Below, in pieces: positions 52,263 to 62,447 of a stretch of 64,000 bases of DNA. Every line of letters starts with the position of its first letter. The stretch's first letter is position 1. Source of the DNA: Temnothorax longispinosus. Its lineage: Eukaryota; Arthropoda; Insecta; Hymenoptera; Formicidae. Location of the stretch: NCBI RefSeq assembly GCF_030848805.1, contig NC_092359.1, positions 1,167,001 through 1,231,000 on the forward strand. Reading direction: 5' to 3'. Below the pieces are notes generated by a model that saw nothing but the letters and a program-made list of their open reading frames with translations, ran no database searches and was not told the DNA's origin. Made by a program: the position numbers and the translations under genes.

Positions 52263-52920
52263 TCAAATGCCTAAATCGTCATCACCGGATTCTAGTTGAA
52301 TTTATTATTACATCTCTGTGTTTTAATGAACTGAGTTAAAGGATGTACTTTACCAATGTATATGATGAAATTAATGTACATAACTCTTGTCTTTCTCACG
52401 CAAGTAAGGTATATGTATCGCTATTGAGAAGCAATGGTCCTGATATGTTACGTCACCCGTTTTTATAGTATGAGCATGAAGGAGGTATATCGTACATAAA
52501 ATACGCGTTTGTGCAACCGGGTTATTCAATTCAAAAGATGTAATTCGGGCTCGATTTTTTATTATCTTCGGCATTCTATATAGATGCTGATGACCTATGA
52601 TTATCGTTGAATTGATTAACTCTTGAATAACTCGTTTTGTAACACGCATTTTACCACGGAATTATGTTTCTTAATTACTTAGTCTAATGTTGCATTGCCT
52701 CGCGTTACAGTGATCGTAAATGAGAGTGCAATTGAGGATCATTGTTCTGTGTATTTTTTAGTTATGCTGTTTGCATAATTTTTCTTTCCAGGAATAGAAA
52801 ACTGGAAGTATCTATTCCTAGTGAATTGTGCCGCGTTTTTCACAAAGCTGTAGAATAAATTGAAATAATTTCACTATAAATAATTGTTATAATAATTGTT
52901 ATAAACCGACTAAGGGAGTA
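52263..52920. terminator. Shared 3' region of Drp1 and the SMYD4-like gene
   Basis: Drp1 ends at 52262 and the minus-strand SMYD4-like frame ends at 52921. Drp1 has AATAAA at 52854-52859. On the minus strand, AATAAA matches occur at 52563-52558 and 52306-52301. If these are used, the two mRNAs overlap antisense over hundreds of bases. Short open frames here lack protein-like content. Confidence 0.5.
52854..52859 (+). terminator. Probable polyadenylation signal of Drp1
   Basis: AATAAA, 592 bases after the Drp1 stop codon, just before the end of the convergent SMYD4-like frame. Assigned by motif and position. Confidence 0.5.
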
Positions 52921-55746
52921 TTACACAGAAATAGAGCCAAGAGAATTGTAACACTGGACGATACATTGTTCTGTTTTGATACCTTCGATATTCGGTTCAG
53001 CCAAGTGTTTGTTGACAAAGTCCGCGTGCTCGAATAGCAGAGGCATCGCGTCTCTGTAATTACCCTCATACATTTTCGCGATGGCGCTCAGTCTCTTTTG
53101 AATCGATTTTTGAAGTTGCTTCTCGATTCTTTTCAAATCAATCATTTTCTCACATTTGGCGCACCGATGATTCGTCACCTTCGCGTTCGTGATCGAGAGA
53201 CCCGTCGATTCCGAACACGCCGCGCACTTGTAACACGTCGTTTCGGGTAGCGGAAGTTTCCAGTTCTGCTTGCAGGCGTCGCATCCGCACAGGAATCGAT
53301 ACTTCTTCCACAAGAACTCACGCCTGTTCAATTTGCTCTCGCTGAGAAAGTGAGGTCCGTAGCAATCGAGTATCTCGCATCCTTTGCCGATGAAGCGCAA
53401 TGCTCTGACCACGACTATTCCTGTAACGTGAGAATTAGAACTTCGTTCATCTCTTCGTCATGTTCCTGATTGCTTACCATTTGGATAGGAGTGGCGAACC
53501 ACGTTGGGATAACAGCTGTGATTCACGAGACTGACCGTGGTGTAGATCGCCGCACCGATGTTCCTAGGCTCCCAGACACGCGTTGCCTCGTCGTGGACGT
53601 TCTCGATGATCTCGTACGCGTTGCAGTTAATCGCCTGCAAATGGTGCAGCATAGCCACAGCCAACGAAACAAACGTCTCCCTCGTGCAGACGACGTCCAG
53701 TTTGTTCAAAACCGAGATCAAGCATTTCGCAAGAAAGATCGCCTCGATGGCGCGAATGAGATTCACGCTAGGTTCGACATCGGCGCAATGAGTCTCCAGT
53801 TGAAACACCGTTCGGTAATCGAGAGGACTATACGTCTCCTTCGATCCCAAGTCCGTGCATTCCTTGCTAATGTCATCATCTTTATCTTTTGCGTTACCGT
53901 TAGCGTGATATCGTAGGAAATCAGGATTCAAAACGCATGTAGCGCTGTTTGATAGCGATAACGCTTGTGTGACCGTCATACGATAAGCCAGCAAGAGATA
54001 GGATGTTTGTTGACGTTCGTTGTTTGAATTTTTGAAAAAGTAATTGAATACTGAGCACTCGTATCGGTGATATTTTTCCCACGCTTCTTTGCGACACGTT
54101 TCTGTGCAAAAGGCCACCTGGAGAACGCAATATAAAATTTATATCCAAGGATCTGTAAAAATTGCAGGAAGAATCACCGGAAGTCAAAATAAAAAGATAA
54201 ACAAATTAACGTGGAAACTAACAGGCAACGGTATGGGTAATCAGATCTGACGCTATGTACATGGCGCGTGGCATGCGCAAATATAAATCATGCGCTCTAC
54301 TAACTGTTTGGCAATCACGGCACGGAATTCTAACGCTGTCTTCTAATTTAAGTGTGGCATGGCAATGCAAACAATTCCTGCCGAGAGCCGGTGGATCCGT
54401 ACTAAAGGAAAACGGCCGGTCGACAATGAGTACAGTCCCTGGTCTGATGTCTCTTGCAGCTACGAGGTGCCGGCCCCTGGTCTCGTCGAATCGCAGCTCA
54501 ACGCCATCCGAACAACTCGTGAGACAGCTGTGCGGCTTGCCGTCGACGGTGGGCAATGCGCTGCTGGAAGAAGAACGGGAAAAGGAAGAGGAGTTGGAAG
54601 ATGTCCTTCCACGGGCGCCGCGTTTCCTGGAGGACGTAGCTTCCAACTTCCGGGAACACTCCCGCTCTAGTTGAAGGCATTCCTTCCTACGTTGCACGAA
54701 GTACTTAACGTTCTCCGCGGAGTTGTCATAGAGACTCGCGGAAAGCGCCAACATGCAGTCGCAGTCTCGCAGGCAGCTCGCGTAAGCGCGCAGGCTGTAG
54801 AAGCGTCTAGCGCGCTCGCAGATCGCATCTAGAAACACTCTACTGTTCGCACCAGCCGCAAACAGTGCTTGCGTGAGAATATTACAGGTTTTAATCTCCT
54901 CGGCGTGCTCGTCTCTGGGCTCCATCGTCGCCCCGAACGATCTTTCGTACAGCCGCGCGGCCTGCGCATCGTCCTTACCCTCGTACGAATCACCCAGTTT
55001 TAAGTCCGCCACATAGGGCATTTCTACAAGCATCCCGACCATTCCTCGCCTGTCGCCCGACGCGGATAGCTTCGCCAATCGAGTCGCGAGCGACTCCTCC
55101 TGCGAGACGGCGTTATGTACGGCACGACGAAATTCATCGAGCGTGATGTTTCTGTAACACAGCAGGTGAACGATAAAAAAAAAAACAATTTTTAATGCTC
55201 CATTTGATACGAAATTCGAAAGAAAACGATATGTTTTTGCAATGAAATAAATGTAAATTCTTAATTTCTTTTAAATGGCCGGCGCTGCGTTGAAACGAAT
55301 AATATCGAAAAATGAAAAAGATAACGATGTTTATTTATACCATACATTTGATCTGAAGAAACAATCGTCTTTGTAGAAATGAGAATTATACTCGGAATAA
55401 CTAATTAGAAATACAATGAGAACGACGATATTCAGAAAGATATAATATTCTTTCCAGAAATTGATGTCATATTATGATCATTTGTGTAGGAATATTTTCG
55501 CCAGGAAATGTATGGGATCTCTATACTATCATTTATTGGAAAAACTTGTTATCGAAAAACAGATATTTCCGAGTGGTCTGTACATTAAAGTTTATTACTG
55601 CGAACGCGTTTGTGTGTATGATATTGTATGCTAATATAATATATAATAATTAATGCATAAAATTCATGTTTCGAAATTAACCGACGAACGCAGGACGGCG
55701 ACTCCAATTTTTCGCAGACGAGTCGCAGCCACGAACGTGTTTTCAT
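52921..55746 (-). CDS. SMYD4-like SET and MYND domain protein (putative lysine methyltransferase)
   Basis: Proteins of this type carry a split SET methyltransferase domain interrupted by a MYND zinc finger. Minus-strand exons: 55746-55682 (tentative), 55151-54305, 54117-53478, 53420-52921, ~683 residues. The N-terminal helical/TPR-like part leads into DETRGRHLVAARDI (SET start) and the MYND finger, with CLHCH, CRDC, CTETC and HRYEC spanning the intron at ~residue 304. The SET core has SLVNHSCYPN (NHSC 503-506), CYGPHF (Cys537) and post-SET cysteines CGCDAC. The donor at 54304 is a weak GTTAGT. The first exon is proposed because it fits the phase and yields a SMYD4-like start (MKTRSWLRLVCEKLES). 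The C-terminus stops at SISV, about 100 residues short of vertebrate SMYD4. Either the protein is short here, or GTGTAA at the stop is a splice donor to an exon I could not find. The substrate is unknown. Confidence 0.85.
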
Positions 55747-57248
55747 CGTTTCTCTAAATTTAATTCTGTAAATTTAATCACAGACAGAAATAGAGTACGA
55801 GCGAACAGCCCGGTTGCGGTAGCGCACCGTTCGTGGAATTTGTCATTAGGCGGAGTACTGTCCCGGTTTTGCAACGAATGGGAGAACGACTCAGAACGAA
55901 TCTGGACGAAGGTGGGACGACAGCCTGTCGTAGCCGGGATCGAAAAGTATAGCTGGCTTACCCTTTTCTCGTCAGAGACATTACCAATCGTTATCAGAAC
56001 CGATCGATTGTGCGTTTAATGAAACATCGGCGGGATCTGCCTCCTCGTCGCGAAACAGAGACACGAATGCGACGGATTTCTAAAATTAGGCTGACTGGCG
56101 TTCACTCTTGCGAAACGCGCCCGATGCTTTCGTTTATAGAAAATTGAGCAAAAATCTCGTTCCTTCGCGCATTGATGGAACGTGTAGATGCATTTGCAGG
56201 AGCGATAATAGAGAATTATTAATGTACTTAAGCAAAGGAAAGAAACCGCCGCGACTTTTGATAAACGAAAAGGAAATGTAATACAAGATAATGTATAACT
56301 GTTGCAATTTTTTTGCTATCATTTCGCAACACCAAAGTAGTTTCTAGCAGTAATTATAAAGTAAATTTAAATTGGATTCTCCAAAATAGTGAATGATCGC
56401 GTTTTTAATGGAAGAGTGTTTTTAAGATAACTTCGACTAAACTCTGATTAACTTATCAATAATTGATACTTGTACTTTTTTGTTAACATGAACAAAGATA
56501 TTAATTTTTTGTCGTTTAATATATGGAAAAAAAAGATCTGGAACAGCAAATTATATAATTTAAAAATTTTGCTTTAAGCAATTCAGTCATCGATTAAATT
56601 GATGAGAGTTTAATTGAAATCGCTGTTTTTTTAGAACGTCTTTCACGAATTAACTTATTAAATATAATTTTTTTAACACGAATAGAATTTATTAATCTTA
56701 TTATCTAATACGTAAAAGAAAGATTAAAAAGGTTGAGAATAAATTATAGAATTAGAAATTTTGCCGCGATTTTATTGGTCGAGTTATAAACGTCGATTAT
56801 TTTAAATTAATTGGAGTTTAGGCAATCTGAACATCAGCTCGTTTTACTTGCACTTTCTGCACTCAAGTAATTTTTTCGCTCTTTATCTTTCCAATCGAAT
56901 ATACGTCCGTCTCGTTTCGGGTTGCAGAAAATGCCTCCAATAGGTACAGTTAAAAAGAACAGACCGCATTTTCGCTGCGCGTGATTCCCTTTTCCCCTCG
57001 ATAGTGAAAAAAAAAATCACCAACGGTTACTAGAATCCGGAGCAGTCGTCACATGACGGCGACGGGTGTGCGTGATTTTCTCGTGAGCTTCTCGATGTGG
57101 AGATCGAAGATTCGTTAAGACAAGAAACGAAAGGACTACCGGGAGTATCGGGCTACTTGGCTTCTCCCCGGAGTTTCGACCGTGTTCGAAGACCGTGGGA
57201 TTTTGCGTATATCGTATTGCGTGAACGGCGAGACTTACTATCGCGACG
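55747..57248. promoter_or_regulatory. Head-to-head intergenic region of the SMYD4-like gene and ATP6V0B
   Basis: 1.5 kb between divergent starts. It is CpG-rich near both genes (55750-56110 and 57030-57240) and AT-rich between. No TATA box or distinctive motif cluster is seen. The 90-codon minus-strand open frame overlapping the ATP6V0B start looks like chance. Confidence 0.45.
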
Positions 57249-58372
57249 ATGAGATACATATTGGGTAACACATTCGCGATCACCGCTTCGGCAACGATCC
57301 TTATTTTAGGTATGCTTTACATGTATATTATGATAAATTAATAAACGAAGAAATGTATCGTTAGAGCCTTTCATGCGTTTGATCTTTTCCCAAATTATCT
57401 ATGTATGATGTCGTCGCGTTGCCAGCAATCTCGTGTCAAGCTTATCTATTTCTTTTTTCTTTCTTTTTCTATTTTATATATGCATATATTTAATATATTA
57501 TATATTTTGTATGTTGCAGTTTTGTATTATGTATTTACTGGCAAGGGAGAGCAGGTTAGCATTGGATGGTATGTTCATACATTTGTCTTGTATCAGTGGT
57601 TTCTTATCTTATTGAATTCTCGGCGTAAAGAGATCCTAATGTTTGTTTTCTAATTTAGGTTCTTGACGAATACTTCTCCATATATGTGGTGCACATTAGG
57701 TATAGGTCTGTCGGTAGCTCTGTCCGTAGTAGGCGCGGCATTGTAAGTTAGATGTATTTATAGTTTCAAATAGGCTCAACTCGTGTTACGCCAAAATTTC
57801 TTAATTTATTTGTCTTTTTCAGAGGTATCCATACAACGGGAGTGTCTATTGTTGGCGGTGGCGTGAAAGCTCCTAGAATCAAGACAAAGAATTTGATTTC
57901 TGTGATATTCTGCGAGGCTGTAGCTATCTATGGCCTGATCACTGCCATTGTTCTATCTGGAATGCTCGAGAAATTTAATTATGCGACAGTTTTCGACAAC
58001 GAGGAGATCAGAAATCAAAACTGGTTGTCCGGGTACTTGATGTTCGGTGCTGGTTTCGCCGTTGGCCTCGTCAATCTTTTCTGTGGCATAGCAGTCGGCA
58101 TCGTTGGCTCCGGCGCTGCTCTCGCCGACGCGGCTAACTCTGCCCTTTTCGTAAAGATTCTTATAGTCGAGATCTTTGGTTCAGCTATAGGCCTCTTTGG
58201 TTTAATCGTTGGTATTTATATGGTAAGTTAAGACGTGTCATGAAAGTGGTATGCAATGAGAAATGGTCAAAATAATATGTGACTAAACGTGTCTATAGCG
58301 AATATATATACTTATGTTTACAAATTTTCTTTTCAGACATCCAAAGTGAAGATGGGCGATAAGCTATCATAA
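57249..58372 (+). CDS. ATP6V0B: V-type proton ATPase 21 kDa proteolipid subunit c''
   Basis: Subunit c'' belongs to the membrane proteolipid ring of the V-ATPase, which acidifies endosomes and lysosomes. Five exons: 57249-57309, 57520-57568, 57659-57742, 57823-58222, 58337-58372, all with GT/AG and matching phases, give 209 residues (human 205). Five hydrophobic segments are visible. The second and later ones contain the c-subunit signatures SPYMWCTLGIGL, VSIVGGGVKAPRIKTKNL and VIFCEAVAIYG, with Glu96 as the expected proton-carrying carboxylate. A second proteolipid half follows (GFAVGLVNLFCGIAVGIVGSG) with its own glutamate in LIVEIFGSAIGLFG. The protein ends KVKMGDKLS. The start is the first in-frame ATG before the signal-like first helix. 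The gene is divergent from the SMYD4-like gene and convergent with CPT2. Confidence 0.96.
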
Positions 58373-59170
58373 ATTACCAGAGAATAAGCTATGGAGTGTT
58401 ATCGGGATCACAATGTTCCATTCCACATTTAGTCACCAGTAAAGAAGATTCTAGAGGGATGACTGCATATCTATGAAATCATTGTGAAAAGAGAAGAATT
58501 TTCCAAATACCAATGTGTGAATTTGGTATATTATTGCATGTCTGTAATTATACTCGTGCGATTCTAGATGACTTAACATCCATTCTGTATCTGTGAATAT
58601 CGCCTGTTATATCGTTTTGGACGCATCATTCTACTTTTTTCGAAGCATAATGGCGAAGATTATATGTAAAAGTTGCAATAGGCCATAGTTTTTATCAATA
58701 TTAGAAAGCAACGTAATTTTTGTTTCATATTTTGAGTGCGTTATAGCGCTCGCTTTTGCATAAATTAATGTACATATTTCCTTGTTGATGTAAGTAAAGT
58801 CAATACATAATATAATTTATCCTTTATATTCTAATCATGTATCTAATCATTAGCTATTTGATGGGAAAGTAGTTGTTTATAAAAATTAGAACGCATTGTC
58901 AATCTCTTAAAAAGTATTAAAAATATTTATTTAACAATTGTATAAAAGTTTCTGATTATCAGAGGTAATAGTCATCATCGTTATTGCTTTCCCCGTTTAA
59001 GACTCCAAAAAAGGAGACTTGTGCCTACCTCTGATATGAATAACGTTATAAACATTCTTGTAAATGTACAATATTATATAATAATAACTGTCAATGATCT
59101 CGGAAAAATTACATTCAAATAAAGATATAACTAAATATATCTGGCAAGTTACATAACCATAATTCTTGTA
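58373..59170. terminator. Convergent 3' region of ATP6V0B and CPT2
   Basis: The stop codons face each other 798 bases apart. AATAAA at 59118-59123 (plus) could end ATP6V0B, and TTTATT at 58926-58931 (AATAAA on minus) could end CPT2, so the transcripts would overlap by ~200 bases. The overlap contains a nested inverted repeat, listed separately. Confidence 0.5.
58957..59036. repeat. Nested hairpin in the shared ATP6V0B/CPT2 3' region
   Basis: TATCAGAGGTA (58957-58967) is perfectly inverted as TACCTCTGATA (59026-59036). Inside lies a second stem, AAGACTCC (58999-59006) with GGAGACTT (59013-59020), one mismatch, and a six-A loop. It could fold in either transcript. Function unknown. Confidence 0.7.
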
Positions 59171-61868
59171 TTATGTATGTAACACATCGTGAATGCTCTT
59201 GAACGCATGTGCTAGCGCTTGTACATATTGACTGGCGTTACGACTGCCTTCGTAACTCGTCACGACTGAACCCAAACGTTTGTCCTGGATCATATATCTA
59301 AACAATACATTAACTCTGTTTTAAAAAGTAATATAATCTAAAGGATATAACAAGGTGCTAATAATTGTATCATATCCAATGTGATGACAACTTAACATAA
59401 ATGTCTTACCCGATTCCATAGCCATCGGGTACCACTGGTCCAAATCCGCCAACCATTACATCTGGACTTGATAAAGTAGATGTAGACAGTATATTATAAT
59501 TTAGAGCATTGTAAGCTGGATCTTGAAAAATGGCTGGCTTAACGGAACCCGATTCCTCTGAAATTCTTCTCAAAACGAATAGATGCCTATCGAATCCCTG
59601 GCCTGTAAAGTATCACATCGAATTTATACACATTCTTTTAAATCCGTTTACTTGAAAGCTGCTTGAATAATCAAATCTAATTACCCATCACGGCCTCTTT
59701 CGTAAGCACGTTGTGAGCTTTGCTACAATCAAGTATCATCTTTTTTAGCTGTGATTTAGAAAGCTCGACTTGCTTCTGAGTCATAGCGACGCAGATCGCT
59801 TTAGTCTCTAGCGTACAAGGTCTGATAGTTTCTGTTCTGCCGTGTTTATATGCAGCTGTGCTGCAAGATTCATAAGTTGGTACCGATTTGCCTTCTAGGG
59901 TATACAATGCCAATTGGAATGCCAGCTGCATCACGGCATCCGGACTTACCCCGAGCTTCTTACACTGTTCCTTACCAAACTCTTCGTAAATCATAAAATC
60001 AACGCACAGCCGATTTACCCACTCTCGATAATCTATCTTTTGTTGATCGATGATACTCTCGCTCTTCGCGTCTATAGAGAATTGTAGTCTCTCTACGTTT
60101 ACGCTCTCTTTAGAAAGTTCATCTACTTCATTAGGATGAAATCTAGGTTTCTTCGATATATCGGCTTTCACATCCTAGAATGACAAAGATTTTTTTACAT
60201 TTTGCAATTCTCAAATTTTTACAGTCAATTACATTAAACGATGCCTAATATGCCGAAACGGTATATCGCTCACTTGGAAATATCTGAGTACTGCAACACC
60301 ATCGCCCCATGAATGCTCAAAGTTGAGCCCACCATAACCATCCTTAGAAACAATGAGAGAAAACGACTTGTCAAACCACCGATTGGTGCCGTCTGTATGT
60401 AAATACGTTCTAATTAACTTGTTGTAGTCGGTACCGATAATTTCATCATCTAAGATCATTACGAATACAGCCGAATCGATTTTCTGAAGAATTTCTTGAT
60501 TCCCTGTTTCGACTAAATGTGAGCGTGCCCGTGCCCACTGGTCCCTTTCTGACGACGTAAGAATGCCCACGGGATATCTATTTGCTGGCCTATCGTCTTC
60601 CAAAATGGCTTTTAAGCACGCAGCTATCTCTTTAGGGCTACGAATGGAGTCATTTGCATCCAAAACGTTGAACGCATAAAAATGACCTTTCCTCAGTACG
60701 ACCAGGTGTTTAGCTGAGGAATCATGAAAGATTCTATCTTTTCCCAACTCCGGTATTCTAGTTGTATTGAACAGATTCTTGTATTGAGACATATCTAAAG
60801 GAAAAGCCTGTAATAAAAAGTTGTCGTGTTAAATTTGTTTTAAACAAATTTCTATCAATTTATCTTAGAATGTTTCGCACAAAACGTCTAATTTATTCAT
60901 ACCTTAAATAGATAAGCGCCATACCAGCTAAAGCGAGATGGGATCAGTCTTGTGACGTTACGAAATAACTCGGTATCTGACTTCTCAGGTTTCATATGAA
61001 ACACCTCTGGTTCTAGAACATTATTCTTGAGCGATTTTAAGAATCTCATCGATGATACGACAAGATTTGTCGCCTTCACCAATTGCGCATCATACTTTGG
61101 ATCGGATTCTGGCACGAAGACTAAGAAAGGATTATAATTGATCGGCAATGGTTTGCGATCTTGCAAATACATGTCGAACCACGGTTCGGTGATGTAACTG
61201 GTGTGTGAATTCTCAGCATTTTTTTGGAGTAACAGCTTTTGCAAGCTTTGTCCCTCGCTAGTGAGGAATTTCGAGACACAAGACGATGTGTTCTGCAACT
61301 CCTCATTGTTCAATAGAGGTTTCTGCGCATTCAAATACCTTCTACACGAGTCTTCGAGCTTCGGTATCGGTAAACGAGGCAAGGACGCTTGAAAATGCAA
61401 CGTTGGCACTTTGCTAATCTGTATATATTGATATTCGGTGCTGTCGTACAAAGCTGTGGTACTCCTGTGAAACATAAACACATAATTAGTATCTGTTTCT
61501 TTAATTAAACGGTCACACATTAAAACTTCAACGCCATTATTTCACAAAATCACCATTATTCAAATTATGATGCTAATTTTATAGTAGCTAATTGCACAGT
61601 GATAATTTAAGTCTTCAAAGTATAAAAATAAAAAACCTATGTCTCCATTACTAGAAATTATGTAAAACAAAACACTACTACCTAGCTAATTGCTGTGATA
61701 GTGCCACCCCTCCACGGCTTACCTGTAATATATGTAACAGAAACGGGAAATAAACGGAAAATGATTTTAAAAATTAAAATATGTAAAAATATATACTGCA
61801 TATGACCGTGTGTCAAACAAGTAATTTACCATAAATTTTCGGAATCCGCTTTTCGTTAGGATAAACAT
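59171..61868 (-). CDS. CPT2: Carnitine O-palmitoyltransferase 2, mitochondrial
   Basis: CPT2, on the inner mitochondrial membrane, transfers long-chain acyl groups from carnitine back to CoA for beta-oxidation. Minus-strand exons: 61868-61830, 61722-61682, 61464-60903, 60807-60274, 60174-59685, 59602-59410, 59297-59171. GT/AG and phases agree throughout, giving 661 residues (human 658). The first two short exons give a basic, hydroxylated N-terminus (MFILTKSGFRKFM then VSRGGV), fitting a mitochondrial targeting peptide. Family motifs follow: SLPRLPIPKLEDSCRRYL, SYITEPWFDMYL, LEPEVFHMKP, DGTNRWFDKSF, the catalytic FEHSWGDG (His379), YESCSTAAYKHGRTETIRP and LSTSTLSSP. The next acceptor lies in frame after the FKV intron read-through at 60902. 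The start of the protein lies 580 bases from DHX8 in divergent orientation. Confidence 0.97.
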
Positions 61869-62447
61869 CTCGTAATCCAATACCGCTTTTACCTCTAACT
61901 TAATTACTCTTGAAAATGCAACAAAAAAAAATATATAAAAATAATATAATTCACGTCAGGTCAATGTACACATGCACAGTGGTTCCGGATGACATGCAAT
62001 GACAACTGACAACCCTTTCCACTGTATGTACGTCACTACACACTACGTCACTGGACTGCGCATTGAATGGACGTATTACCATGAAGAACCAATTAAAATC
62101 AGGAGCTCCAAGCTCCAACTCTCGTGGAGGAGATAGTCCAAAAAACATCTACCAGCTGGCACCACTATTCACAAGTGCAGATCATAGGCAGCGCCCGGAC
62201 GGCGGAGAGGTTAGGTTAGGTTAGACGCCGCAGTAATGTCTATCCGCTTGTATTTTCGTTTTTATAATTCGACGTTGTAAGTGGAGAGAAAGTAAGTATT
62301 GTAAACGAAAAGTTCTTGTCGTCACTAATATCGGTCGTCATCGCACTTATTTAACTCCCTCATCAACTTTCAGTCGCAAGAATCAAGTTTAAATAACAGA
62401 AGTTAAAAAAGTGTGTTTGTGCAACTCTTGTGCAACATCGCGTAATA
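61869..62447. promoter_or_regulatory. Bidirectional promoter region of CPT2 and DHX8
   Basis: Only 579 bases separate the two divergent starts. It holds a GGTTAGGTTAGGTTAG run (62209-62224), a small GGAGCT-CCA-AGCTCC hairpin near 62102-62116, and no TATA box. The 65-codon minus-strand frame at 61951-62148 shows no domain and is treated as chance. The compact arrangement suggests a shared CpG-type promoter. Confidence 0.6.
62209..62224 (+). repeat. (TTAGG)n run, telomere-type motif
   Basis: GGTTAGGTTAGGTTAG, ending 224 bases upstream of the DHX8 start. Same motif and strand as the run near FCF1/Drp1. Confidence 0.85.

Noticed and set aside
52700..52842. Possible last exon of the SMYD4-like gene after a TTCTACAG acceptor
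   Set aside because: The 35-residue frame does not resemble the SMYD4 C-terminus and overlaps the Drp1 3' UTR.
61951..62148. 65-codon frame between CPT2 and DHX8
   Set aside because: No domain, not needed for either gene, and lies in their shared promoter.
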